Positions 35,828-43,014 of a stretch of 64,000 bases of DNA are shown here, one piece after another (the first letter of the stretch is position 1; the number at the start of each line of letters is the position of its first letter). The position numbers and the translations under genes are program-made. The notes beneath the pieces are model-generated. The model saw nothing but the letters and a program-made list of their open reading frames with translations, did no database searches and was not told where the DNA came from. Source of the DNA: CAZJRB01 sp964547995 (GTDB lineage Bacteria > Planctomycetota > Planctomycetia > Pirellulales > Thermoguttaceae); contig CAZJRB010000011.1 in assembly GCA_964547995.1 (NCBI GenBank), positions 1 through 64,000 of the forward strand. Direction: 5' to 3'.

Positions 35828-35883
35828 CGTAGGACGGGTCGCCTGACCCGTCTCCATCCCTGACGTCGGGAGACCCGTCCTAC
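35828..35883. repeat. AGGACGGGTCGCCTGACCCGTC inverted element
   Basis: CGTAGGACGGGTCGCCTGAC followed by CCGTCTCC forms a hairpin (GACGGGTC/GACCCGTC). GGAGACCCGTCCTAC at the far end is the reverse complement of the start, giving outer arms around a short spacer. It lies between the kinase and the divergent propeller gene. Confidence 0.75.
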
Positions 35884-35953
35884 AAATACGACAGTTATTT
35901 CTCGAACGGTGCTTGATTATAGCGGTATCTGTCAAAAAAACGGAGATGTGAAC

Positions 35954-38900
35954 ATGATTGCACGACCTTCCGCGGTACTCGTCCTCTCTGTGGTGCTTTC
36001 CGCCGGAACGGGCCTCGCCCGGGGCAACGACCGGGCTGCCGAAATCCTCGAGGCGACCGGCGTCCGCGGCGGACTCGTCGTTCATCTCGGCTGCGGACGC
36101 GGCGAGCTGACGGCCGCACTGCGGGGAAATGACCGCTTTCTGGTACACGGTCTGGACACCGATGCCGGGAACGTCGAGAAGGCCCGCGGGCACATCCGGT
36201 CGCTCGGCCTGTACGGGAACGTGTCCGTCGAGCAGTGGACGGGCGACCGTTTGCCCTACGCCGACAACCTGGTCAACCTCCTTGTTGTCGAGGACCCCGG
36301 CAACGCCTCGGAAAAAGAGCGGATGCGCGTGCTGTGTCCCGGCGGCGTGGCTTATGTCAAGAAAGACGGCAAGTGGACCAAGACCATCAAGCCCTGGCCG
36401 GAGACGATCGACCAGTGGACGCATTTTCTACACGACGCATCGAACAACGCGGTGGCCAGAGATACGGAAGCGGGCCCGCCCAAGCGGATGAGGTGGGTTT
36501 GCGGCCCGTTGTGGTCGCGGAGCCACGAGTTCCGATCGAGCGTCAGCGCGATGGTGTCGGCCGGCGGACGCGTCTTCTACCTCTTCGACGAGGGGCTGAC
36601 CGGAGTCACGCCGCCGACATTACCCGAACGGTGGACGTTGATCGCAAGAGACGCCTTCAACGGGGTGTTGCTGTGGGAACGGCCGGTGGAGAACTTAGGG
36701 GCCCTATGGAAGAGCAAAGCGCTGCGGAGCACTCCGCCGACGGTTCCCCGGCGTATTGTCGCCGAAGGAGACCGGGTCTTCCTGACGCTCGAACAGGATG
36801 CTGCGGTGTCGGTTCTCGACGCGGCGACCGGCGACGTCTTGACAACGTACGAAGGGACGGAAGGGACGGAGGAAATCCGCTGCCTCGACGGGATTCTCAT
36901 CCTCCGCAGCGGCAAAGGGCTCACGGCCATCGACACCAAGACCGGCAAGCGGCTGTGGCAGAAGACCGGGAAGATCCGGCAGATCACACTCGCCGCGGCC
37001 GGCGGCAAGGTCTTCTTCCAGGAGGGAAACAACCTGGTGTGCGCGGGCGCCAACGACGGCAAACAACTTTGGCAGACGCCGTGCAAAGCCGTCTGGCTGA
37101 TGCTGGTTCACGACGGTTGCGTCGTGCTGGCCGGCAACGGGCTCCAAGCGATCTCCGCCGACACCGGCAAGAAGCTATGGAACGTCAATGCCCGTGCGGG
37201 CCGCAGGGAACTGTTCGCCGCCGCCGGCCGCGTTTGGTGCTGGGAGGGCGCACACATCGTCGGCCGGGATCTGAAAACGGGAAAGGTGGCGGCAAGGCTC
37301 GACACCGACGACGTCTTCACCCGGGGGCATCACCTCCGCTGCTACCAGAGCAAGGCAACCGAAAAGTATCTCATTACGCCCAACCGGGGCATCGAGTTCG
37401 TCAGCATCACCGGCGACAAGAACAGCCAGCACGACTGGACCCGCGGGCCTTGCCGATACGGAATCATGCCGTGCAACGGCCTGCTCTATGTCCCGCCGAA
37501 TCCGTGTTTCTGCTTTCCGGGCGTAAAGCTGACCGGGTTCAACGCGTTGGCGCCCGCGGCCGATAAGTCGACCGGGGCGCCGAAGCTTACGGCGAAGCAG
37601 CGTCTCGAACGCGGTCCCGCTTTCGGCAAGGTCCCCAGTCCCAAATCCCCAACCCCCGGCCCCGAAGATTGGCCGACGTATCGCCATGATCCGCGGCGCA
37701 CGGGTGCGACCTCCGGCAAGGTCCCGCCGGAGGTTGCCATCCGGTGGAAAGTCGACCTGAAGGGACGGTTGACGCCGCCGGTCGTTGCCGGGGATCGGGT
37801 GTACGTGGCTTCGAAAGACGCCCACACGCTCCACGCGCTGGGTATCAATGACGGCAGTAAGCTCTGGCAATTCACGGCCGGCGGCCGGATCGATTCGCCA
37901 CCGACCGTCTACGGCCGCCTGGTGCTGTTTGGCTGTGCCGACGGGTGGGTTTATTGTCTGCGGGCGGCCGACGGCGAACTGGTCTGGCGGTTTACAGCGG
38001 CCCCGTCCGACCGCCGGATCGTCGCGTTCAGCCAGTTGGAATCCCCGTGGCGCGTCCACGGCAGCATTCTCATCAAAGACGGCGTCGCCTACGGCACCGC
38101 CGGGCGTTCGACCTATCTCGACGGCGGCATCCGCGTCTTCGCGCTCGATCCCAAGACCGGCAAGGTCCTGCACGAAACCTGCCTGGATACCTGGGCGCGA
38201 ACCCGAAAGGACGCTGTGGGCAAGCCGTTCATCCCGGCTTACCACATCGAGGGCGCGCTGTCGGACATCCTGGTCAGCGAGGGTGACTACATCTACTTGG
38301 GGCAATACAAATTCGACCGGAAACTCGCCCAACAGGAAGTCCCGTACATCATGCCCGGCCCTGACGAAAAATCCAAAGCGATGGGACTGACCGAACTGAT
38401 CAACGAGCCCTACGTGCGCGGCATTCAGTCTCAAAAGAACGACGAGAGGGTCCAGCACGACTGGCAGTGGCGGGTCCAGAAAGGGCTGATGGAGGAGTAC
38501 ACCAAGAAGTACGGCGGCGCCAGCATGGGCGACAGGAAGATGGGCCGCCACGTGTTCACCATGAGCGGGTTTCTGGACGATGCCTGGTACAACCGCACGT
38601 TCTGGATGTACAGCGAGACGTGGCCCGGCTACCATATTGCCCACCTGGGGGCAAAGACCGGGCAACTGCTCTCGGTCGGCGAGGAAAAGACGTACGCCGT
38701 ACAGTCCTATCCGTCGCGGAACCTGCAGAGCCCCTTGTTCACGCCGGGCAAGGATGGCTACCTCCTCTTTGCCGACGACAACGAGAACGAGCCGGTCATA
38801 CCCGACTACACCCGCGGCGTCCCCAAGGGGATCGGGTTTACGAGGCAGGAGCCGCCCGTGTGGTTCCATTGGGTTCCCGTCCGCATCCGCGGCATGGTCT

Positions 38901-39151
38901 TGGCCACCGACCGATTGTTCGTCGCCGGTCCGCCGGACGTCGTCGCCCCCGACGATCCGATGGCCGCGTTCGAAGGCCGCAAGGGTGCGGTATTGCAGAC
39001 GTATTCGGCCACGGACGGGAAGAAGCTGGCCGAGCACAAGCTGGACGCGCCACCCGTCTTCGACGGGCTGATTGCCGCCGCAGGACGCCTGTTCCTGTGT
39101 ACAACGGATGGGCACGTCATTTGCTTCGGCGCGAGCGTGGTTAAGGATTAA
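35954..39151 (+). CDS. secreted SAM-methyltransferase-like domain fused to PQQ-type beta-propeller
   Basis: ATG at 35954 (MIARPSAVLVLSVVLSAGTG) follows GGAG and starts a signal peptide. Residues about 28-140 resemble a class I methyltransferase: motif I LVVHLGCGRGELTAAL near 41-56, an acidic residue in VHGLDTDAGN, and VLCPGGVAYV. The rest (about 180-1060) is a long run of PQQ/quinoprotein-like propeller blades: DAATGDVLTTYEGTE, DTKTGKRLWQKTG, GDRVYVASKDAHTLHALG, SKLWQFTAGGRID and GKKLAEHKL. About two propellers are present. No CxxCH motif is present. A methyltransferase that is exported would lack SAM, so the N-domain may be a degenerate fold or a binding module. The fusion is the unusual point; function is unknown. 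Confidence 0.8.
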   Translation: MIARPSAVLVLSVVLSAGTGLARGNDRAAEILEATGVRGGLVVHLGCGRGELTAALRGNDRFLVHGLDTDAGNVEKARGHIRSLGLYGNVSVEQWTGDRLPYADNLVNLLVVEDPGNASEKERMRVLCPGGVAYVKKDGKWTKTIKPWPETIDQWTHFLHDASNNAVARDTEAGPPKRMRWVCGPLWSRSHEFRSSVSAMVSAGGRVFYLFDEGLTGVTPPTLPERWTLIARDAFNGVLLWERPVENLGALWKSKALRSTPPTVPRRIVAEGDRVFLTLEQDAAVSVLDAATGDVLTTYEGTEGTEEIRCLDGILILRSGKGLTAIDTKTGKRLWQKTGKIRQITLAAAGGKVFFQEGNNLVCAGANDGKQLWQTPCKAVWLMLVHDGCVVLAGNGLQAISADTGKKLWNVNARAGRRELFAAAGRVWCWEGAHIVGRDLKTGKVAARLDTDDVFTRGHHLRCYQSKATEKYLITPNRGIEFVSITGDKNSQHDWTRGPCRYGIMPCNGLLYVPPNPCFCFPGVKLTGFNALAPAADKSTGAPKLTAKQRLERGPAFGKVPSPKSPTPGPEDWPTYRHDPRRTGATSGKVPPEVAIRWKVDLKGRLTPPVVAGDRVYVASKDAHTLHALGINDGSKLWQFTAGGRIDSPPTVYGRLVLFGCADGWVYCLRAADGELVWRFTAAPSDRRIVAFSQLESPWRVHGSILIKDGVAYGTAGRSTYLDGGIRVFALDPKTGKVLHETCLDTWARTRKDAVGKPFIPAYHIEGALSDILVSEGDYIYLGQYKFDRKLAQQEVPYIMPGPDEKSKAMGLTELINEPYVRGIQSQKNDERVQHDWQWRVQKGLMEEYTKKYGGASMGDRKMGRHVFTMSGFLDDAWYNRTFWMYSETWPGYHIAHLGAKTGQLLSVGEEKTYAVQSYPSRNLQSPLFTPGKDGYLLFADDNENEPVIPDYTRGVPKGIGFTRQEPPVWFHWVPVRIRGMVLATDRLFVAGPPDVVAPDDPMAAFEGRKGAVLQTYSATDGKKLAEHKLDAPPVFDGLIAAAGRLFLCTTDGHVICFGASVVKD

Positions 39152-39161
39152 CTTTGGAGGT

Positions 39162-39268
39162 TGTAGGGTGGGACCAGCGGCCGTTAGGCCGCGCCGGCCC
39201 ACCAGTTTTGCACCGTTTTGCTCGCGTTGGTGGGCCGGCGTCGCTTCGCTTCTTGTCCCACCCTACAA
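39162..39268. repeat. TGTAGGGTGGGAC inverted-repeat element
   Basis: The left outer arm TGTAGGGTGGGACCAGCGGC starts at 39162 and the right outer arm CTTGTCCCACCCTACA ends at 39268. The inner arms GCCGGCCCACCAG and TTGGTGGGCCGGC are also complementary. It lies just past the propeller gene. Confidence 0.85.
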
Positions 39269-39279
39269 AAAATCACAAC

Positions 39280-39325
39280 CTCGCCAGAGTGCGGAAACCC
39301 CCGCGTTCTGGCGAACGCAGCTACG
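39280..39325. repeat. family B-like element, partial
   Basis: CTCGCCAGAGTGCGG and CCGCGTTCTGGCGAACGCAG plus CTACG resemble the right-hand arms of the family B elements (CTCTGGCGAGCGCAGCTAC at 25388), facing a diverged copy. It directly follows the TGTAGGGTGGG element. Confidence 0.55.
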
Positions 39326-39341
39326 GTGGATCAACGCGGAC

Positions 39342-40004
39342 CTATCGGTCTTCGACCATCCGGGCGAGACGGATCACGTGGGCCCGGACGCCTTCGAGAT
39401 CGGGGTTCAGCCGCAAGGCCCGGCGGAAACTCTCCAGAGCAGAGACGTAGTTCTCGAGTTCGAGATACGCCTGGCCCATGCTCGTGGCGGCAACGAAGTG
39501 GTACGGGTTGATCTCCAGCGCCTCATGGCAGTCGCGGACCGACTCGGCGAACTGGTTCAGACTGAAGTGGGCGGCGGCACGCTGGTGCCAGGCCTCGGCG
39601 AACCAGGGCGACTTCTCGATCAACTCGGTCGCCAGGCGGATCGCCGCCTCGTATTGCCGGGCGGCGTTCAGCCGCACAACGGCGTTCAACTGCCTGCGGT
39701 CCGCCTCGTCGCCCGCCCGGGCCCAAATCGAGCGGATGCCGTTTCCGGCAATCAGCCGGACGGTGCGGTCGTCGTCGAGCAGGGCGGCGCCGACCACCTG
39801 GTTGGAGCCGTAATCGCCGAGGAATCCCAGGGCCAGGACGGCTGCCCGCCGGACCTCGCGGACGTGGTGTCTTGTCAGGCGCTCCAGGGAGCCGGGGGTG
39901 TAGCACCGCGAGACCTTGTTCTTGAAAACCGCGCAATCCTGGTTCTCGAGATACTGCTCGTAGAGTATCGAGAGGAACGGAGTTCGCAGCGTCTTGTCGC
40001 TCAC
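39342..40004 (-). CDS. HEAT/TPR repeat protein
   Basis: Residues 1-70 look HEAT-like (LRTPFLSILYEQYLENQDCA, HHVREVRRAAVLALGFLGDY) and the C-terminal half is TPR-like (AARQYEAAIRLATELIEKSP, WHQRAAAHFSLNQFAESVRD, MGQAYLELENYVSALESFRR). It is a cytoplasmic scaffold of unknown partner. A GTG at 40004 (VSDKTLRTPFLS) is preferred as start: upstream sequence to 40328 is open but overlaps the divergent STN gene and looks non-coding. The binding site is weak (GGGGA). It is transcribed away from the STN/sigma-factor operon across about 215 bases. Confidence 0.7.
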   Translation of the reverse strand: MSDKTLRTPFLSILYEQYLENQDCAVFKNKVSRCYTPGSLERLTRHHVREVRRAAVLALGFLGDYGSNQVVGAALLDDDRTVRLIAGNGIRSIWARAGDEADRRQLNAVVRLNAARQYEAAIRLATELIEKSPWFAEAWHQRAAAHFSLNQFAESVRDCHEALEINPYHFVAATSMGQAYLELENYVSALESFRRALRLNPDLEGVRAHVIRLARMVEDR

Positions 40005-40219
40005 AGCACGGGTCCCCACAACTTCAAAGACGGTGTCCGCCCGCTTCGAAAGCGGGAAAAGAGGACGCTCTGCCCCATATCTTCGATTGTAGTTGGCACG
40101 GGGTTGCGGAACCACAAGAAAACGGCCCCGTTTTGGTTTTTTGCCCTTTTCCAACCGGTCGAAATGACGCAAAATGGGGATGGGCAAGAACTTCCCGTCA
40201 TCGAATCTGGAGGGAAGAA

Positions 40220-41416
40220 GTGAGGAGTAATCGTACCGTCGCACGGCCGGTTTTCGGCCTTGCCCGAGTGGGGTGGATGGTAGCTGTTCCGGCTGCGTTT
40301 CTCGTTGCGCAGACTTTGGCTGCCGCACCCTGGGCTACCGGTGCCGGTTTGCGCAAAGAACTCCGACAACCGACCGACCTTGCGTGGTCGGGTAACCCCC
40401 TGCGAGCGGCACTCGGACGACTGGCCGAGGCCAAGAAGGTGGCTTTCCTGATCGACCGCCGGATCGACCCGGGCCGGAAAGTCGACCTCTCGGTCCGCAA
40501 CATGCCCTTGCAGAATGTCCTGAAGCGGATTGCCGGCGACCCGGATCTGGGATTCACCATGTTCGGTCCGGTGGCCTGCTTCGGCCCGCCCGAGGCAACT
40601 GCCCGGCTGAGGACGGTCGCGGCACTCCAGGCGGACGCCCTGAAGACGCTTCCGCCCGAAATCCACCAGAAGTTCTTCAAATCCAAGAGCATCAAGTGGG
40701 ACGACTTCGCCACGCCGCGGGAATTGCTGAAAGAGCTGGCCGCCGAAAACCAATTACGGATCGTTGCGCTGGAGCAGGTGCCGCACGACCTTTGGGCGGG
40801 TGCCGACCTGCCGCCGCTGTCGCTGATCGACCGGTTCATGGTGATCCTCAACCAGTTCGACCTCGCCTTCCAGGTCTCTACCGACGGCCGGCAGATGACG
40901 CTGATTCCGATCCCCAAGGAAGTCGCGATCGTCCGGGCATATCCGGGAGGGCCGGACCCTGCGGCCACCGCGCAGCGGTACGCGACGATCGCGCCGGACG
41001 CCGCAATCAAGCCGGTCGACGGCACGATCTGGGTGAAGGGCTTTTTGGAGGACCACGAGCAAATCGCCCTGGGCAAGCCGCCCGCACCGCCCGCACCGGT
41101 AGACCCGGTAGGGCCGGTAGCGCCGGTCGGGCCCGTCATGCCCGCGCCCGACTTCAACCTCGCAAACAAGCGGTTCACCGTCAAGGTGGAAGACACCCCG
41201 GTCGGCGATCTCATCCACGGGCTGGCGCAGCGGATGCAACTGCAACTGAGCATGGACCAAGAGGCAATCCGGCAGGCAAAAATCGATCTGTCCGAACTCG
41301 TCTCGTTCGATGTGAATCAGGCAACCGCCGAGGAGGTGTTTCAGGCAGTGCTGAAAGACACCCCGCTGACCTTCCGCCTCAACGGAAACGTCCTGGAGGT
41401 CCTTCCAAAAAAGTAG
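40220..41416 (+). CDS. secretin/STN-domain-like exported protein
   Basis: A GTG at 40220 follows GGAGGG and opens a signal peptide (about residues 10-34, VFGLARVGWMVAVPAAFLVA). The 398-residue protein has two STN-like regions. The first is near residues 58-105 (VAFLIDRRIDPGRKVDLSVRN then MPLQNVLKRIAGDPDL). The second is near 305-375, of the kind found at the N-terminus of secretins and TonB receptors (FTVKVEDTPVGDLIHGLAQR, SFDVNQATAEEVFQAVL). A Pro-rich spacer (about 280-300) lies between. It ends seven bases before the ECF sigma factor, so it is probably co-transcribed and may relay an envelope signal, as FecR/STN proteins do. Domain calls are by pattern only. Confidence 0.72.
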   Translation: MRSNRTVARPVFGLARVGWMVAVPAAFLVAQTLAAAPWATGAGLRKELRQPTDLAWSGNPLRAALGRLAEAKKVAFLIDRRIDPGRKVDLSVRNMPLQNVLKRIAGDPDLGFTMFGPVACFGPPEATARLRTVAALQADALKTLPPEIHQKFFKSKSIKWDDFATPRELLKELAAENQLRIVALEQVPHDLWAGADLPPLSLIDRFMVILNQFDLAFQVSTDGRQMTLIPIPKEVAIVRAYPGGPDPAATAQRYATIAPDAAIKPVDGTIWVKGFLEDHEQIALGKPPAPPAPVDPVGPVAPVGPVMPAPDFNLANKRFTVKVEDTPVGDLIHGLAQRMQLQLSMDQEAIRQAKIDLSELVSFDVNQATAEEVFQAVLKDTPLTFRLNGNVLEVLPKK

Positions 41417-41423
41417 TGACCTC

Positions 41424-42044
41424 ATGAACGAAGAACGGAAATCGAGCGTCACTGAGTTGATCGAGAAGGCCCGCGCCGGCGACGCCGCCAGCCGCGACCG
41501 GCTCTTCGCCGTCTGCCGAAGCTATCTCGGCGTGGTCGCCCGGTCGCAGGTCGAAACGTGGCTCCGCGTGAAGGTCGACGCCTCGGACGTGGTCCAACAG
41601 ACGCTGCTCGAGGCCCACCGCGATTTCGACCGGTTCGCCGGCAGTTCCGAAAAGGAATGGCTCGGCTGGCTGAAGCAGATCCTTGCGCACAACGCGGCCG
41701 ATTTCGTCCGGCAGTATCACGGCACGGCCAAGCGCCAGGCCCGGCGCGAGGTCCGCTTCCGCGACCCGGGCGACAGTCTTTCGCCCGGCGTCCCCGAGCC
41801 GGCGGCCCCCGATCACACGCCCAGCCAGGAGTTGCTCCGGATCGACAACGAGTTGCGGGTGACCGTCGCGGTGGCCGAGCTGCCGCCCGACTATCAAGAG
41901 GTCATCATGCTGCGGAACCTCCAGCGGCTGTCGTTCAACGAGGTCGCCGAGCGGATGGGCCGGTCCCGACCCGCGGTGCAGATGCTTTGGATACGGGCGA
42001 TCAAGAAGCTGCAAGCCGTTTTAGGCGACGAGGCGGCTCCGTAG
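41424..42044 (+). CDS. ECF-type RNA polymerase sigma factor
   Basis: A 206-residue sigma-70-family protein. Region 2 spans about 15-105 (RDRLFAVCRSYLGVVARSQV, VDASDVVQQTLLEAHRDFDR, EWLGWLKQILAHNAADFVR). Region 4 is an HTH (about 145-198, LPPDYQEVIMLRNLQRLSFN, EVAERMGRSRPAVQMLWIRA). The intervening linker is long. It starts seven bases after the STN-like gene, the usual arrangement for a cell-surface signalling sigma factor. No anti-sigma factor with a clear transmembrane helix is adjacent, unless the STN-like protein performs that role. Regulon unknown. Confidence 0.9.
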   Translation: MNEERKSSVTELIEKARAGDAASRDRLFAVCRSYLGVVARSQVETWLRVKVDASDVVQQTLLEAHRDFDRFAGSSEKEWLGWLKQILAHNAADFVRQYHGTAKRQARREVRFRDPGDSLSPGVPEPAAPDHTPSQELLRIDNELRVTVAVAELPPDYQEVIMLRNLQRLSFNEVAERMGRSRPAVQMLWIRAIKKLQAVLGDEAAP

Positions 42045-42048
42045 CAAC

Positions 42049-42096
42049 GGTGGCCGGGTGGCACGGGCTGCTTGCCAGCCCGTGTTGGGTGGCCGG
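42049..42096. repeat. GGTGGCCGGGTGGCACGGGC element (family C), copy 1
   Basis: A hairpin with arms CACGGGCTG and CAGCCCGTG around CTTGC, flanked by GGTGGCCGG and GGTGGCCGG. It lies four bases past the sigma factor stop. A second copy is at 44921. Confidence 0.85.
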
Positions 42097-42106
42097 AAAG
42101 CCTGGT

Positions 42107-42892
42107 TCAGCGTTTCCTTCTGGTTCCCGAAACGCCGGACTTGTGGCCTACTGCAATGAGCCGTTCGGCATCGAGGCCGTAGTCCGCTCCATCCAAGTTG
42201 CCGTAGAGCTTCACTCTTTGAAACCCGACCCCTTCGAGACGGTCCCTCAATTCCTGTCCCGAGTAGATCGAAATATGAAACTCGAAGCTCTTGGCCTTTC
42301 CCTTGCGAATGAGTATCCACTCATTCCGAAGGCGAGTCCAGTCATCGAAAACCTCGTGACGTTGCACTAATTTGCTGCCGTCAGGCAACACCTCAGACGC
42401 AGTGCCTTGAAAGTTTTTCGCAAGGCGTTCCTTCCCCATGACATCAATCAGGCAGGTTCCACCAGGCCGAAGACTGTCGTATATGTTACTCAACACTTCG
42501 ACATCCTGCTTCTTGTCATCGAAATAACCGAATGAGGTGAACATGCTGATTGCGAGATCAAAGGCGCCGGGGCGGACAAAGTCGCGCATGTCCTGATGAA
42601 TCCACTCGATCTTCACCCCGGCGGCCCTGGCTTTGGCTCTGGCCTTGTCCAGAAGATACTTGGTACCGTCCACGCCGGTGACGTTGAATCCCTGTCGGGC
42701 AAGCGCAATAGAGCACCTGCCGGGGCCACAACAGAGGTCGAGAACGTCACGCCCTTTCGGTTTCGTGAGCTTGAGCCCCTTTTTAACCTGGTCGACCGCG
42801 TCCTCGAACCGTTTCTCCGGGAACATAAATGGATACAAATCCCGCCAGAACGAGTCGTTGTCAAACCATTCTTTCTTTCGGCGATTTTTCAT
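42107..42892 (-). CDS. SAM-dependent methyltransferase
   Basis: ATG at 42892 (MKNRRKKEWFDNDSFWRDLY) is preferred. Residues upstream to 43018 read through an attC-like sequence and look non-coding. The 261-residue class I methyltransferase has motif I VLDLCCGPGRCSIALAR, GVDGTKYLL, and ISMFTSFGYFDDKKQD, with RPGGTCLIDV. The C-terminal half has a beta-rich FEFHISIYSG and a helix LRDRLEGVGF. There is no exported signal. The methyl acceptor is unknown (small metabolite or quinone class). It is transcribed convergently with the sigma operon and in line with the large helical gene downstream of it. Confidence 0.85.
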   Translation of the reverse strand: MKNRRKKEWFDNDSFWRDLYPFMFPEKRFEDAVDQVKKGLKLTKPKGRDVLDLCCGPGRCSIALARQGFNVTGVDGTKYLLDKARAKARAAGVKIEWIHQDMRDFVRPGAFDLAISMFTSFGYFDDKKQDVEVLSNIYDSLRPGGTCLIDVMGKERLAKNFQGTASEVLPDGSKLVQRHEVFDDWTRLRNEWILIRKGKAKSFEFHISIYSGQELRDRLEGVGFQRVKLYGNLDGADYGLDAERLIAVGHKSGVSGTRRKR

Positions 42893-42900
42893 ACGATTAT

Positions 42901-42957
42901 GCTGAACGTCCCGAATCACCAGCGCCGAAGGCGTCTGCGTGCATTCGCTGGTTCGGT
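42901..42957. other. possible degenerate integron attC-like site
   Basis: On the plus strand GCTGAAC (near the RYYYAAC consensus) at 42901 is balanced by GTTCGGT (near GTTRRRY) at 42951, enclosing partly self-complementary sequence (CGCCGAAGGCG). On the other strand it reads NQRMHADAFGAG, a peptide-like tail often seen from attC-type repeats. Both consensus boxes have one mismatch, so support is weak. Confidence 0.3.
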
Positions 42958-43014
42958 TTTCTTCCATTGTATGATGGTTGGATCCGTTCGTGCAATGTAG
43001 GCTGGTACTCCGAA

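Noticed and set aside
37175..39202. 675-residue minus-strand reading opposite the propeller fusion
   Set aside because: Antisense shadow with Arg/Gly/Val-rich composition; the plus strand has a good start and propeller repeats.
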